From an uncultured Alphaproteobacteria bacterium (GTDB lineage Bacteria > Pseudomonadota > Alphaproteobacteria > VGEJ01), in NCBI GenBank assembly GCA_913041535.1, contig CAJWJK010000009.1, positions 1 to 59,411 on the forward strand: a DNA stretch of 59,411 bases. Direction: 5' to 3'. The position numbers and the translations under genes are program-made. Of the stretch, positions 18,657-27,109 are shown one piece after another (within the stretch, counting starts at the first letter, position 1; each line of letters begins with the position of its first letter). A model generated the notes under the pieces. That model had not been told where the DNA came from, ran no database searches, and saw only the letters and a program-made list of their open reading frames with translations.

Positions 18657-19477
18657 CGGGTAAACTTGGAATCATTGCTGGTGGAGGTTCACTTCCCAGT
18701 AAACTGGTTCATGCCTGTAGCGCAGTTGGTCGGCCGGTCTTCGTCGTTGGAATAGAAGGAGAGGCCGACCTGGAAATGCTTGATAGGGTTCCCATAGAGT
18801 ATGCACCTCTTGGTGCAGCGGGAAAAATATTGCAGCTGTTGCATAAAAATTGCTGCAAAGAAGTGGTATTAGCAGGTCCAATCAATCGCCCTTCTTTGGC
18901 GGCACTGCGACCCGACGCTCGCGGTGCTAAGATTGTCGCACGTCTTGTAACAGCGCTCGGCGGTGATAATTCACTTTTAACAATAATTATTGACGAACTT
19001 GAGAAGGAAGGATTCAAAGTCGTGGGTGCCGAAGAAGTATTGGCTGACCTGTTAGCACCGAGTGGCTGTTGGGGCCAGCATGCTCCGTCAGATACTAGCT
19101 TGGCGGATATTCGTCACGGAATTGAGGTTATTAAAGTACTTGGGCATTTAGATATAGGTCAAGCAACCATTGTTCAACAGTGCCGCGTTATCGGAGTGGA
19201 AGCGGCTGAAGGAACAGACGCATTGATTTCGAGGTGTGCGACGCTTTGCATGAAGAACGGGCCGCGTGGTGTTCTCATTAAGATTAAGAAACCTGGACAA
19301 CAACAACGTGCTGATTTGCCATCAATCGGCGTAGATACTGTGAATCAAGCTGCTAAGTCCGGATTGGCTGGTATCGCCGTTGAATCGGGAGCAACTCTAA
19401 CCTATGACCGTTCTGATGCAATATCAGTTGCTGATAGAAAAGGGTTGTTTCTTTATGGCATTGACGGTCTGCAGTAG
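18632..19477 (+). CDS. lpxI: UDP-2,3-diacylglucosamine pyrophosphatase LpxI
   Basis: Fourth step of lipid A synthesis: cleaves UDP-diacylglucosamine to lipid X and UMP. LpxI is the unrelated replacement of LpxH used in most Alphaproteobacteria. The 281-residue protein has KLGIIAGGGSLPSKL, YAPLGAAGKILQLL, VVLAGPINRPSL, GGDNSLLTIIIDELEKEGF and the C-terminal DUF1009 core (GQATIVQQCRVIGVEAAEGTD, MKNGPRGVLIKI, PSIGVDTVNQAAKSGLAGIA). Its ATG lies inside the lpxA end and its own end overlaps lpxB by 23 bases, so lpxA, lpxI and lpxB are translationally chained. LpxI directly between lpxA and lpxB is diagnostic. Confidence 0.94.
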   Translation: MPTKIRPVTGKLGIIAGGGSLPSKLVHACSAVGRPVFVVGIEGEADLEMLDRVPIEYAPLGAAGKILQLLHKNCCKEVVLAGPINRPSLAALRPDARGAKIVARLVTALGGDNSLLTIIIDELEKEGFKVVGAEEVLADLLAPSGCWGQHAPSDTSLADIRHGIEVIKVLGHLDIGQATIVQQCRVIGVEAAEGTDALISRCATLCMKNGPRGVLIKIKKPGQQQRADLPSIGVDTVNQAAKSGLAGIAVESGATLTYDRSDAISVADRKGLFLYGIDGLQ

Positions 19478-20645
19478 AGCCGTGGCAGATCGTTTTGAGA
19501 TTATGATAATTGCGGGCGAGCCTTCCGGGGATATTATTGGCCAGCGGTTAATGGACGCGCTAAGCGAGCAGTCTGATACTGATGTCCGCTTCTGGGGTGT
19601 TGGCGGGGACAACATGTTGTCCAGCGGCTTGAAGAGTCTTTTTCCTATGCAAGAGCTTTCGGTAATGGGGCTGACTGAAGTGCTGCCGCGTTTGCCTAGG
19701 TTGTTATGGAGGGTGCGGGAAGCAACCGCTGAAGTTTTAAAACAACGACCTGATATGGTCGTTACTATAGATGCTCCCGGTTTTAATTTTAGAGTCGGTA
19801 AGAACCTTGGGAACTCAGGAATTCCAATTGTTCATTATGTTGCTCCTACAGTCTGGGCTTGGCGTCCGGAACGCGCACAGAAGGTAGCAAGTTTTCTTGA
19901 TCACCTCTTAGCGATTTTGCCTTTTGAGCCTCCGTACTTTGAGAAAGTCGGTCTGCCCTGCACTTATGTGGGACATCCTGTCATGGAACAAGGTTTGAGG
20001 GGAAATGGGTCACTCTTTCGTCAAAAACATTTGATTGCCTTGGATTCTCCGTTACTAGCATTGCTTCCGGGAAGCCGTCGAAACGAAGTCAAACAGTTAA
20101 TGCCAATATTTTTGGATACCGTAGCCCGTTTGGTAAAGAGATATCCTTCAATGAGAATTGTGATTCCCACTGTATCAAATGTTACTAATCTCGTTCAACG
20201 CCAACTCTTAGAGCGTGGTATGGATCGGGTTATTGTTGTAGGGCGGGAGGAGAAAGCATCAGCGCTTGATGCCAGTAACATAGGGCTTACGGCATCTGGT
20301 ACAGCTACATTGGAGCTTTCCATGGCAAAGGTCCCTATGGTCGTTGCCTATAGAATGCAGCCTATTACTATGGCAATAGTGCGACGAATGGTCCATGTAG
20401 AGAAGGTGTGCCTTGTAAACCTCATTGCTAACAGTAGCGTTATTCCCGAGTTTCTACAGGAACGATGTACATCTGCCAATTTGTCCAAAGCTATTGATGA
20501 GATTATTGCTGATAGTGCCGCACGTAAGAGTCAGATTCAGGTCTTCAGTGAAGTGCGCGAAAAATTGCGATGTGGGGAAATCCCACCCAGCCACCGTGCA
20601 GCACAGGTGGTACTGTCTATCCTGAAGAAAAAGAGAAAGGTTTAA
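19455..20645 (+). CDS. lpxB: Lipid A disaccharide synthase
   Basis: Glycosyltransferase that joins UDP-diacylglucosamine and lipid X to the lipid A disaccharide. The 396-residue protein has FEIMIIAGEPSGDIIGQRLM, GVGGDNM, ELSVMGLTEVLP, VTIDAPGFNFRV, IVHYVAPTVWAWRPERAQKV, LLALLPGSRRNEVKQLMP and LTASGTATLELSMAKVPMVV, all family signatures. The ATG at 19455 lies inside the lpxI end; the longer frame from 19404 would overlap more with no conserved residues. This closes the long forward cell-envelope block; 42 bases later the reverse gene pyrF ends, and no clear terminator hairpin is visible in the gap. Confidence 0.95.
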   Translation: MALTVCSRAVADRFEIMIIAGEPSGDIIGQRLMDALSEQSDTDVRFWGVGGDNMLSSGLKSLFPMQELSVMGLTEVLPRLPRLLWRVREATAEVLKQRPDMVVTIDAPGFNFRVGKNLGNSGIPIVHYVAPTVWAWRPERAQKVASFLDHLLAILPFEPPYFEKVGLPCTYVGHPVMEQGLRGNGSLFRQKHLIALDSPLLALLPGSRRNEVKQLMPIFLDTVARLVKRYPSMRIVIPTVSNVTNLVQRQLLERGMDRVIVVGREEKASALDASNIGLTASGTATLELSMAKVPMVVAYRMQPITMAIVRRMVHVEKVCLVNLIANSSVIPEFLQERCTSANLSKAIDEIIADSAARKSQIQVFSEVREKLRCGEIPPSHRAAQVVLSILKKKRKV

Positions 20646-20687
20646 GCAGCCAAACAAAGACTAAAGCACCGCATCTTGAGTTTAAAA

Positions 20688-21455
20688 TCAACTGCTATGT
20701 TTTATGCGGTCGTCAAATGCTTCCTGCATTTCTTCAATAATACTATTAGCGGCACTTTTTCTGTCAGGGTGAGAAACAATCGGGCGGCCAACGACCAGGT
20801 AATCCGCGCCTGAAATAATCGCATTTGCAGGTGTTATAACACGCCTCTGATCTCCAGATTCGGCTCCTTTTGGCCGCACCCCAGGGGTTATCGCCAATAG
20901 ATCAGTGCACACATTATTCTTTATAGAAGCTACTTCCCAGCCAGAACAAATCACTCCGTCGCACCCCCATTTGGCGGCTTTTCGCGCCCTTTCAAGAACC
21001 ATTTCAGATACGGTTTTTCCACCATGAAGCCGAGCAAGTTGATCATCGTCTATGCTGGTTAGCACTGTAACGCAAAATATCTTTGGGCTGCCATCTATCC
21101 TTCCATCCAATGCATCTCTCATTATCTCATCAGTCAAATCAGCGCCACCCTGTATAGTCATGAAGGAGATTCCTCTTAATGCAGACGATCTAATATTCGC
21201 CTTCATACTGGCACCTATGTCACCAATTTTGTAATCCAGAAAGACCTGTTTCCCAGAATCAATGATGTCAGTGATTAACTGGTCAACACCGGTTACTACC
21301 TGGAGTTGAATGCCAATTTTGTAGAAGTTAGCATCATCACCTAAGGTCTCAATAATAGACCGAGCTTCCTCTACTGAAGGGACGTCAAGAGCAACAATCA
21401 AACGTGTTGATGCACAAATCGGAGTTACATCTGATTCATTACCGCTAGAGGACAT
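20688..21455 (-). CDS. pyrF: Orotidine 5'-phosphate decarboxylase
   Basis: Last step of UMP synthesis. The 255-residue protein is a TIM barrel with LIVALDVPSVEEA, KIGIQL, the catalytic DxKxxD motif (D74, K76, D79 in LDYKIGDIG), VTVLTSIDD, GVICSGWEVASIK, LLAITPGVRPKGAESGDQRRV and ADYLVVGRPIV. The segment after the lysine (IGDIGAS) differs from the common FHDIPNT form, but the acidic and lysine residues are kept. It is the only reverse gene between the lpx block and gltA and ends convergent with lpxB. A 420-base gap separates its start from gltA. Confidence 0.93.
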   Translation of the reverse strand: MSSSGNESDVTPICASTRLIVALDVPSVEEARSIIETLGDDANFYKIGIQLQVVTGVDQLITDIIDSGKQVFLDYKIGDIGASMKANIRSSALRGISFMTIQGGADLTDEIMRDALDGRIDGSPKIFCVTVLTSIDDDQLARLHGGKTVSEMVLERARKAAKWGCDGVICSGWEVASIKNNVCTDLLAITPGVRPKGAESGDQRRVITPANAIISGADYLVVGRPIVSHPDRKSAANSIIEEMQEAFDDRIKHSS

Positions 21456-21637
21456 TTACGAATCTCCCAACATAATATTGTAGTTTACAATGTTGAAGTG
21501 GCGAACGCATCCGTTAGCATATCTCCCAAAAAAAGACTGAATGATATCTTTTGCTTAAACCAACACCAATAAATTTGACGTAACATTCACAGACACTTAG
21601 CGTTGTGTCTTGTGCAAAATATAAAAACGCACGTTTA

Positions 21638-21643
21638 TATAAT
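21638..21643 (+). promoter_or_regulatory. Candidate -10 box upstream of gltA
   Basis: TATAAT matches the sigma-70 consensus, about 230 bases before the gltA start. The nearest -35-like hexamer (TTGTGC 21610-21615) is 22 bases away, which is too far for a standard promoter, so the call is weak. Confidence 0.25.
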
Positions 21644-21863
21644 GGTCCAGTCAACAAGCACAGTGTCTACTTGGTGCATTTGCCTTGTACTGCTTTCATA
21701 CAGCATGTGTACTTTTTTTAGGTAGCGTTAACAGGAAATGTGGTAAGTTACCCAAACCATTATCGCCATGAATTTAATGCGCTTTGGTGGTACTATTTGA
21801 GTGATAATGGACTCAAGGGGTGGCAGAAGGTACTTGTATTTGGCTGATGTTAGTGACTTTGGC

Positions 21864-21869
21864 GGAAAG
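21864..21869 (+). promoter_or_regulatory. Ribosome binding site for gltA
   Basis: GGAAAG six bases before the ATG at 21876. It selects [10 protein letters not shown] as the protein start over an in-frame codon at 21801. Confidence 0.5.
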
Positions 21870-21875
21870 AAATGT

Positions 21876-23201
21876 ATGACTGAGTCGGGACAAGAGAAAA
21901 CAGAGAATGCGGCTGCACTTCATTTAGAGGTCGATGACGCCGCTGATTCACTCTCTCTGCCGTTGATGCATGGTAGCCTAGGGCCCTCAGTAATCGATAT
22001 TCGAGAACTATATAGCAGAACGGGGCACTTTACCTATGATCCCGGCTTCATGTCGACGGCTAGCTGTGAGAGCACGATAACGTATATTGATGGGAATGAT
22101 GGCGTGCTCCTATACAGGGGTTATCCAATAGAACAGTTAGCGGATAGAGGAGATTTTCTGGAGACTTGTTTTCTATTGTTGTATGGAGAGCTTCCAAAAC
22201 TCTCGGAAGCAGATCGCTTTCGGCAAGCCGTGATTCGCCACACTATGCTTCATGAACAGCTCAGTTATTTTTATCGAGGTTTCCGTCGCGACGCTCATCC
22301 CATGGCAATTATGGTGGGTGTGGTGGGTGCGCTATCGGCATTTTATCACGATAGCACAGACATTAACGATCCAGAGCAACGCCGCATAGCCTCTATACGT
22401 CTAATTGCGAAAATGCCGACAATTGCTGCTCAAGCGTATAAGTTTTCGATTGGTCAACCATTTACTTATCCAAGAAACGATCTTGGCTTTGTGGAGAACT
22501 TTCTCCACATGACCTTTGCGGTGCCTTGCGAAGATTATCTTGTTAATCCCGTTCTCGCGCGAGCGCTCGCTAGGGTCTTTATTTTACATGCTGATCACGA
22601 ACAGAACGCTTCAACCTCAACGGTTAGAATTGCAGGATCATCGGGCGCAAATCCATTTGCTTGCATAGCAGCTGGAATTGCCTGTTTGTGGGGTCCTGCA
22701 CATGGAGGAGCTAACGAAGCTGTATTGAATATGTTGGGGGAGATTAGGACTGTTGAACGAATACCAGGGTTTATTAAGCGTGCGAAAGATAAAGATGATC
22801 CTTTCCGTTTGATGGGGTTTGGGCACAGAGTCTATAAGAATTATGATCCTAGGGCTGCTGTTTTAAGAAGAACGTGTAGAGATGTACTTGAGCAATTAGA
22901 TGTAAATGACGAACCTTTACTTAAACTAGCAGTTGAACTTGAACGAATTGCTCTTGAAGACGAGTACTTTGTCGAACGAAACCTCTATCCAAACGTTGAT
23001 TTTTATTCGGGCATCATTTTAAGAGCCATGGGGTTTCCCAGCAGTATGTTCACTGTTCTTTTTGCTGTAGCAAGGACTGTTGGTTGGGTGGCACAATGGA
23101 ACGAAATGATTGAGGATCCATTGCAAAAAATTGGTCGACCTCGTCAGATTTATACTGGTGAATCTAAGCGCGATTATGTTGGAATGGAACACCGAAACTA
23201 A
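21876..23201 (+). CDS. gltA: Citrate synthase
   Basis: Type II hexameric citrate synthase, the entry enzyme of the TCA cycle, joining acetyl-CoA and oxaloacetate. The 441-residue protein starts like other alphaproteobacterial GltA and contains [48 protein letters not shown], the catalytic H276 ([10 protein letters not shown]), H317 ([14 protein letters not shown]) and D375 (PNVDFYSG). It ends with [14 protein letters not shown]. Acetyl-CoA comes from the PDH complex encoded at 39481-44330. gltA close to gltX and lexA is a known alphaproteobacterial neighbourhood, here interrupted by two small-family genes. Confidence 0.96.
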   Translation: MTESGQEKTENAAALHLEVDDAADSLSLPLMHGSLGPSVIDIRELYSRTGHFTYDPGFMSTASCESTITYIDGNDGVLLYRGYPIEQLADRGDFLETCFLLLYGELPKLSEADRFRQAVIRHTMLHEQLSYFYRGFRRDAHPMAIMVGVVGALSAFYHDSTDINDPEQRRIASIRLIAKMPTIAAQAYKFSIGQPFTYPRNDLGFVENFLHMTFAVPCEDYLVNPVLARALARVFILHADHEQNASTSTVRIAGSSGANPFACIAAGIACLWGPAHGGANEAVLNMLGEIRTVERIPGFIKRAKDKDDPFRLMGFGHRVYKNYDPRAAVLRRTCRDVLEQLDVNDEPLLKLAVELERIALEDEYFVERNLYPNVDFYSGIILRAMGFPSSMFTVLFAVARTVGWVAQWNEMIEDPLQKIGRPRQIYTGESKRDYVGMEHRN

Positions 23202-23315
23202 GTTGATTCACCGTCAAAGGTAATAACAAAACTAACTTCTCACTAGCCTGAACTACGGAATGCTTGACCACAGTTTCTTGTATTTAACTTATATAGAGCG
23301 GAATATCCTATAATC

Positions 23316-23714
23316 TTATGCGTCGTGAGCGGAAGTTGCAGGCAAAGTATCAAAATCAGCGGGCAACGTGATTTCAATTAGCTCCAGGTCTTCCGAATGT
23401 GAGATCTCTCGGTGTGGTATGTTTGGAGGTTGATGGACACAATCCCCCGGCCTCAAACAAATTTCTCCCACTCCCTCATATTCAAATCGGACCCAGCCAC
23501 TAAGTATATATATAAGCTGCAGATTCAAAACATGCTTGTGCCAACCAGCCCGCAATTTTGAACCTTTTTTAGCTCGGATCACTTGCGCATGAGCTGCTCC
23601 CCCAGTTGCTTTTTTTATCCCCAAATCACGATATTCAAAGAACTCTCTTAATCCTCCCGTTTCAAACATGGCATTTTTAGCGCGTGATACGTTAAATTTC
23701 ATTCTTTGAGTCAT
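23316..23714 (-). CDS. Small cupin-domain protein of unknown function
   Basis: A single-domain cupin of 132 residues. The first cupin motif is seen as GWHKHVLNLQLIYILSG with H59 and H61, and the second as LRPGDCVHQPPNIPHREI with H101, so a metal site is likely. The turn RFEYEGVGEICLRPGD is typical of the fold. No signal peptide or membrane helix is seen. It is convergent with gltA and divergent from the membrane-protein gene at 23787, with 72 bases between their starts. Cupins have many functions (isomerases, dioxygenases, sensors), and nothing here picks one. Either ATG 23714 or ATG 23702 could be the start. Confidence 0.75.
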   Translation of the reverse strand: MTQRMKFNVSRAKNAMFETGGLREFFEYRDLGIKKATGGAAHAQVIRAKKGSKLRAGWHKHVLNLQLIYILSGWVRFEYEGVGEICLRPGDCVHQPPNIPHREISHSEDLELIEITLPADFDTLPATSAHDA

Positions 23715-23786
23715 GCATCATTTCCCTGTTGTACAAAATTTTCCGATAATAGCAGAGTTTCCTGGTCTCTTTACATTGTTGGTTTT

Positions 23787-24590
23787 ATGGAACTTATGAT
23801 TGAACTTGTCTGGAAGATTGGAGCTACAGCTTTTTTGTTGGTTGGTGTGGTGAGGATTGCCGAACGTACTGGGGCTTTTTTAGCTAGCACTCTTTTGACG
23901 CTTCCACTTAATGCGGGACCTGGATATCTCTTTTTAGCGCTAGATCAATCACCCGCGTATATTTCTAATGGAGCATTGGTTAGTTTTGCTGCCACTGCGG
24001 GAGTATTAATTTTCTCAGTTGCATATATTAATCTTGCACGACATTTCGATTTCGGTGTGTGCCTCGTTGGTGCAATTGTATCCTGGTTTGGAGTGGCTCT
24101 ACTGATTTTGGTTATTGATATTGACTTAACTAAAGCCTTAATACTTATAGCAGTCGGGGCTCTGATTGCCTTTTTTTCACGTAGACATCTTGATATGTAT
24201 ACCCCCCCATCAAAACGGAGAAGTCCATTCCAAATGTTATTATTTAGAGGACTTATAGCCGGTGGATGGGCAGCAGGAATTGCGTCAATCGGACACTTTA
24301 TTGGTGCAAAATACGCAGGTTTGGCTCTAGGTTTTCCAATAATATTCTGTACTGCTGCATGGGCTGTTCACCGACACTTTGGCAGTGATTTTGCGTCAGC
24401 ATTACTTAGTTCAGCCCAACGTTCGTTAGTAACTTATACTAGTTTTTGTTTGGCTCTTCACCTTCTTGCCTCATTGGCTTCACCAATCTACGCATTTGTT
24501 GGAGCAGTTTTAATCATGATGGCGGTTGGAGGTGGAGTTGTATATGTAGGATTGATTTTACGGCGAAACGCAATTAGTAGCGATACATAG
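23787..24590 (+). CDS. Multi-pass integral membrane protein of unknown function
   Basis: I do not recognize the family. From the ATG at 23787 it is 267 residues and nearly all hydrophobic, with about eight predicted membrane helices: for example LVWKIGATAFLLVGVVRIA, GALVSFAATAGVLIFSVAYI, a pair around LVGAIVSWFGVALLILVI, and GAVLIMMAVGGGVVYVGLIL near the end. A basic cytoplasmic loop (RRHLDMYTPPSKRRSPFQ) divides it into two halves. Motifs such as TLPLNAGPGYLFLALDQ and KYAGLALGFPIIFCTAAW might reflect a duplicated small-transporter fold, which is a guess. The frame extends back to 23706 but that part is not hydrophobic and lies opposite the cupin gene. It ends 22 bases from the convergent gltX. 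Confidence 0.7.
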   Translation: MELMIELVWKIGATAFLLVGVVRIAERTGAFLASTLLTLPLNAGPGYLFLALDQSPAYISNGALVSFAATAGVLIFSVAYINLARHFDFGVCLVGAIVSWFGVALLILVIDIDLTKALILIAVGALIAFFSRRHLDMYTPPSKRRSPFQMLLFRGLIAGGWAAGIASIGHFIGAKYAGLALGFPIIFCTAAWAVHRHFGSDFASALLSSAQRSLVTYTSFCLALHLLASLASPIYAFVGAVLIMMAVGGGVVYVGLILRRNAISSDT

Positions 24591-24612
24591 TCGACATATC
24601 GCCATATGAATC

Positions 24613-26022
24613 CTAATTCCCATTTTTTGTAGCCGTGGTTGCCACGTCGGATAGTCTTTCAAGCGTTTCAGTTTTACCAAGAGCCGCCAGCACTTCAAAT
24701 ATTCCAGGAGATATCTTTCGACCAGTTACTGCTGCCCTCAAAGGCTGTGCGATGGAGCCAAGCTTGAGCTCCTCAGTAACCGCAAATTCCCGTAATGCAC
24801 TTTCTACTGAGGTGGGGGACCAAGTGGGTATGCTGTCTAGCTTGCTATGCAAACGCTCCAGCATAGATAACGAGTCTGATGAGAGAAATTTCTGCGCGTC
24901 CTCGTCAATATCTAACGGCCGTTTAGATAATAAAAAAGACATGTTTTCAATAAGTTCAACAAGTGTTTTAGAGCGCTCCTTTAGTTGAGGCATGAGAGTT
25001 TTTACGGAATCAGGTGGCGTATGATCAATGTTTTTAGTTAAGAGTGGTAGGACTTCCTCGTATAGGCGTTCATCATCGGCAATCCGCATGTAGTGGGCGT
25101 TCATGCTCATTAGGCGTGAAATATCAAAGCGTGCTGGGGAACGGCCTACGCTACCGAGGTCAAACCAGTTTATGGCTTGTTGTATAGAGATTATTTCATC
25201 GTCACCATGGGCCCATCCCAAGCGCAGTAAGTAATTGTTGACCGCTTCGGGTAGGTAGCCGCTGTGTCGAAATGACTCCACACTATCTGCGCCATGCCTT
25301 TTAGATAAACGCGCGCCGTCTACTCCATGGATAAGAGGAATATGCGCATAGATGGGAACTGGCCAACCTAGAGCGGAATATATCTGAATTTGCCTTGCTG
25401 CATTATTAAGGTGATCGTCACCACGAATGATATGACTGATATTCATATCGTGGTCATCAACGACAGCAGCCAACATGTATGTGGGAGTGCCGTTGGAGCG
25501 CAGTAGAACCATGTCATCTAGTTCAGAATTATCAATGCAAACCTCGCCCTGAACCTCATCTCGTATCACTGTTTTTCCAGTGCGTGGCGCCTTCAATCGG
25601 ATTGTTGGAGAAACGTTGCTAGGAGCATCGGATGAAGGCCTGTCACGCCAACGGCCATCATATATTATAGGTCGTCCTGCTAAACGAGCCTCTTCTCGCA
25701 TTAAGCGCAGTTCTTCCGGTGAACAATAACATCGGTACGCATGGTCAGCACTTAAAAGAGTATTAGCTACCTCTATGTGGCGCTCACAGCGGCTTGATTG
25801 AGAAACAACGTTGCCGTCCCAGTCAATATTTAGCCATTCTAGTCCCGAAACAATAGCTTTTACTGCCTCATCAGTAGAACGATTAGTATCGGTATCCTCT
25901 ATGCGTAGGATGAACTGGCCATTGTTGCGGCGTGCGAAAAGCCAGTTGAAGAGAGCCGTGCGGGCTCCTCCAATGTGTAATACGCCGGTGGGAGAGGGTG
26001 CGAAGCGTGTGACGACAGACAT
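24613..26022 (-). CDS. gltX: Glutamyl-tRNA synthetase
   Basis: Class I aminoacyl-tRNA synthetase. The 469-residue protein has VTRFAPSPTGVLHIGGARTA with the HIGH-like HIGG at 16-19, RIEDTDTNRS, the YRCYCSPEEL segment, DDMVLLRSNGTPTYMLA, HIIRGDDHLNN and the KMSKS-like ARLSKRHG at about 236-243. The helical anticodon-binding domain follows. Many Alphaproteobacteria carry two GltX proteins; which type this is (discriminating or not) cannot be read with confidence. It follows lexA in the same direction after 222 bases, a place where comEC is often found in relatives but is missing here. Confidence 0.95.
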   Translation of the reverse strand: MSVVTRFAPSPTGVLHIGGARTALFNWLFARRNNGQFILRIEDTDTNRSTDEAVKAIVSGLEWLNIDWDGNVVSQSSRCERHIEVANTLLSADHAYRCYCSPEELRLMREEARLAGRPIIYDGRWRDRPSSDAPSNVSPTIRLKAPRTGKTVIRDEVQGEVCIDNSELDDMVLLRSNGTPTYMLAAVVDDHDMNISHIIRGDDHLNNAARQIQIYSALGWPVPIYAHIPLIHGVDGARLSKRHGADSVESFRHSGYLPEAVNNYLLRLGWAHGDDEIISIQQAINWFDLGSVGRSPARFDISRLMSMNAHYMRIADDERLYEEVLPLLTKNIDHTPPDSVKTLMPQLKERSKTLVELIENMSFLLSKRPLDIDEDAQKFLSSDSLSMLERLHSKLDSIPTWSPTSVESALREFAVTEELKLGSIAQPLRAAVTGRKISPGIFEVLAALGKTETLERLSDVATTATKNGN

Positions 26023-26135
26023 TTTTTTGGCTCAAGTGCTATGGACATTGGTTGATCGGCATCTCAGCGGGAAGCATAAGCTTGGTACTGAATATACTGA
26101 CCGAAAATACTACCTTTGTTGATAATCTAGCTTAT

Positions 26136-26218
26136 TGCAAGGAACTGCATCTCAAACCGTGTAGTTGGCTCGCTCGTTAACCGCAATTGCAGTAGCTTGC
26201 ACATCAGCGATCCTTGCA
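26136..26218. repeat. Nested inverted repeats in the lexA-gltX gap
   Basis: TGCAAGGA at 26136-26143 is the exact inverse of TCCTTGCA at 26211-26218, and directly inside it ACTGCA at 26144-26149 pairs with TGCAGT at 26188-26193. The word TTGCA occurs four times in the stretch. It lies in the leader region of gltX. It could fold as RNA, be a binding region, or be chance; there is no T tract to make it an obvious terminator. Confidence 0.35.
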
Positions 26219-26244
26219 CTACGACCAGCAATTTCTTTCTTAAA

Positions 26245-26955
26245 CTAGTAGTGACGAATTAGGCCTACGAGTCGTCCCTGAATTTGGATCCGTTCAGGAC
26301 CAAAAATACGCGTCTCATAAAGAGAGTTAGCAGGCTCAAGAGCTACTGAGTTTCCTTTTTGCCTAAAACGCTTAAGAGTGACCTCCTGACTGTCCACTAA
26401 AGCCACTACAATCGCGCCATTCACGGGTGTTTCTATATTTTCAATAATTGCAGTATCGCCATCAAAAATACCGGCTTCTGACATGGAGTCGCCCTTTACT
26501 ACTAATGCGTAATGGTCTCCACGTCCCAACATAGATGCTGGAACATCGATTGTACTTGAGGGATCACTCAGTGCCTCGATCGGAGTGCCAGCCGCAATCT
26601 GACCATAAAGTGGCAGAATTACTGCCTCTGCATCATGAGCTTTACCTACTCCATTAAGATGTTTTGGAAAACTTCCCTCAACAACACTTGGTAAAAATTT
26701 AGATGAAGCTGCCTGATTGCTAGATTCGCGATAAGTATCTGGCGAAGGATACTTTAGCAGCTCTAAAGCACGGGCGCGATGGGGCAATCGCCGTATAAAA
26801 CCACGTTCTTCAAGCGCAGTAATTAAACGATGAATTCCAGATTTTGATTTAAGGTTTAGTGCATCCTTCATTTCCTCAAATGAGGGAGACACACCTGTAT
26901 GATCCAATTGTTCACGAATATAAGACAGAAGCTGGTACTGTTTAGAAGTCAGCAT
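26245..26955 (-). CDS. lexA: SOS repressor LexA
   Basis: Repressor of the DNA-damage response. From ATG 26955 ([10 protein letters not shown]) it has 236 residues. The N-terminal winged helix contains [20 protein letters not shown]; the autocleavage site is A122-G123 in [12 protein letters not shown]; the catalytic dyad is S157 ([14 protein letters not shown]) and K195 (EVTLKRF). A GTG at 26979 in frame is a poor alternative. A perfect GTTC-N7-GTTC box at 27011-27025, 56 bases before the start, implies autoregulation. The alphaproteobacterial form and the neighbour moeA agree with the typical locus. Confidence 0.96.
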   Translation of the reverse strand: MLTSKQYQLLSYIREQLDHTGVSPSFEEMKDALNLKSKSGIHRLITALEERGFIRRLPHRARALELLKYPSPDTYRESSNQAASSKFLPSVVEGSFPKHLNGVGKAHDAEAVILPLYGQIAAGTPIEALSDPSSTIDVPASMLGRGDHYALVVKGDSMSEAGIFDGDTAIIENIETPVNGAIVVALVDSQEVTLKRFRQKGNSVALEPANSLYETRIFGPERIQIQGRLVGLIRHY

Positions 26956-27010
26956 TATATCATCACTTTCGTGTTCCACTGGTCAGCTAACAGAAATAAA
27001 AGGTTTAAAT

Positions 27011-27025
27011 GTTCTAGTTTAGTTC
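27011..27025 (-). promoter_or_regulatory. LexA (SOS) box upstream of lexA
   Basis: GTTC at 27011-27014 and GTTC at 27022-27025 are separated by exactly 7 bases (TAGTTTA). This is the established alphaproteobacterial LexA operator GTTC-N7-GTTC. Its place between moeA and lexA fits negative autoregulation of lexA. The match is exact, and I saw no second copy near another promoter of this window. Confidence 0.85.
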
Positions 27026-27109
27026 TTCTCTACGGTCAAGGGCAAAACTAAGCGTTTTGGTATTGATTAAATGGCAACACAGTTTTTTTTATGGCCCGCA
27101 GAAATGGAT

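Larger units (their letters stand above)
21456..21875 (+). other. 420-base intergenic region between divergent pyrF and gltA
   Basis: Longest gap in the window. It has no ORF with recognizable homology, no tRNA and no clear hairpin with a T tract. It is AT-rich around 21600-21660 and probably carries the promoters of both flanking genes. The in-frame extension of gltA back to 21801 is not conserved, so I treat it as leader. Confidence 0.6.

Noticed and set aside
20688-21455. PyrF as an inactive homolog because of the IGDIGAS segment
   Set aside because: The catalytic D74, K76 and D79 spacing is kept and other barrel motifs are normal, so activity is more likely than not.
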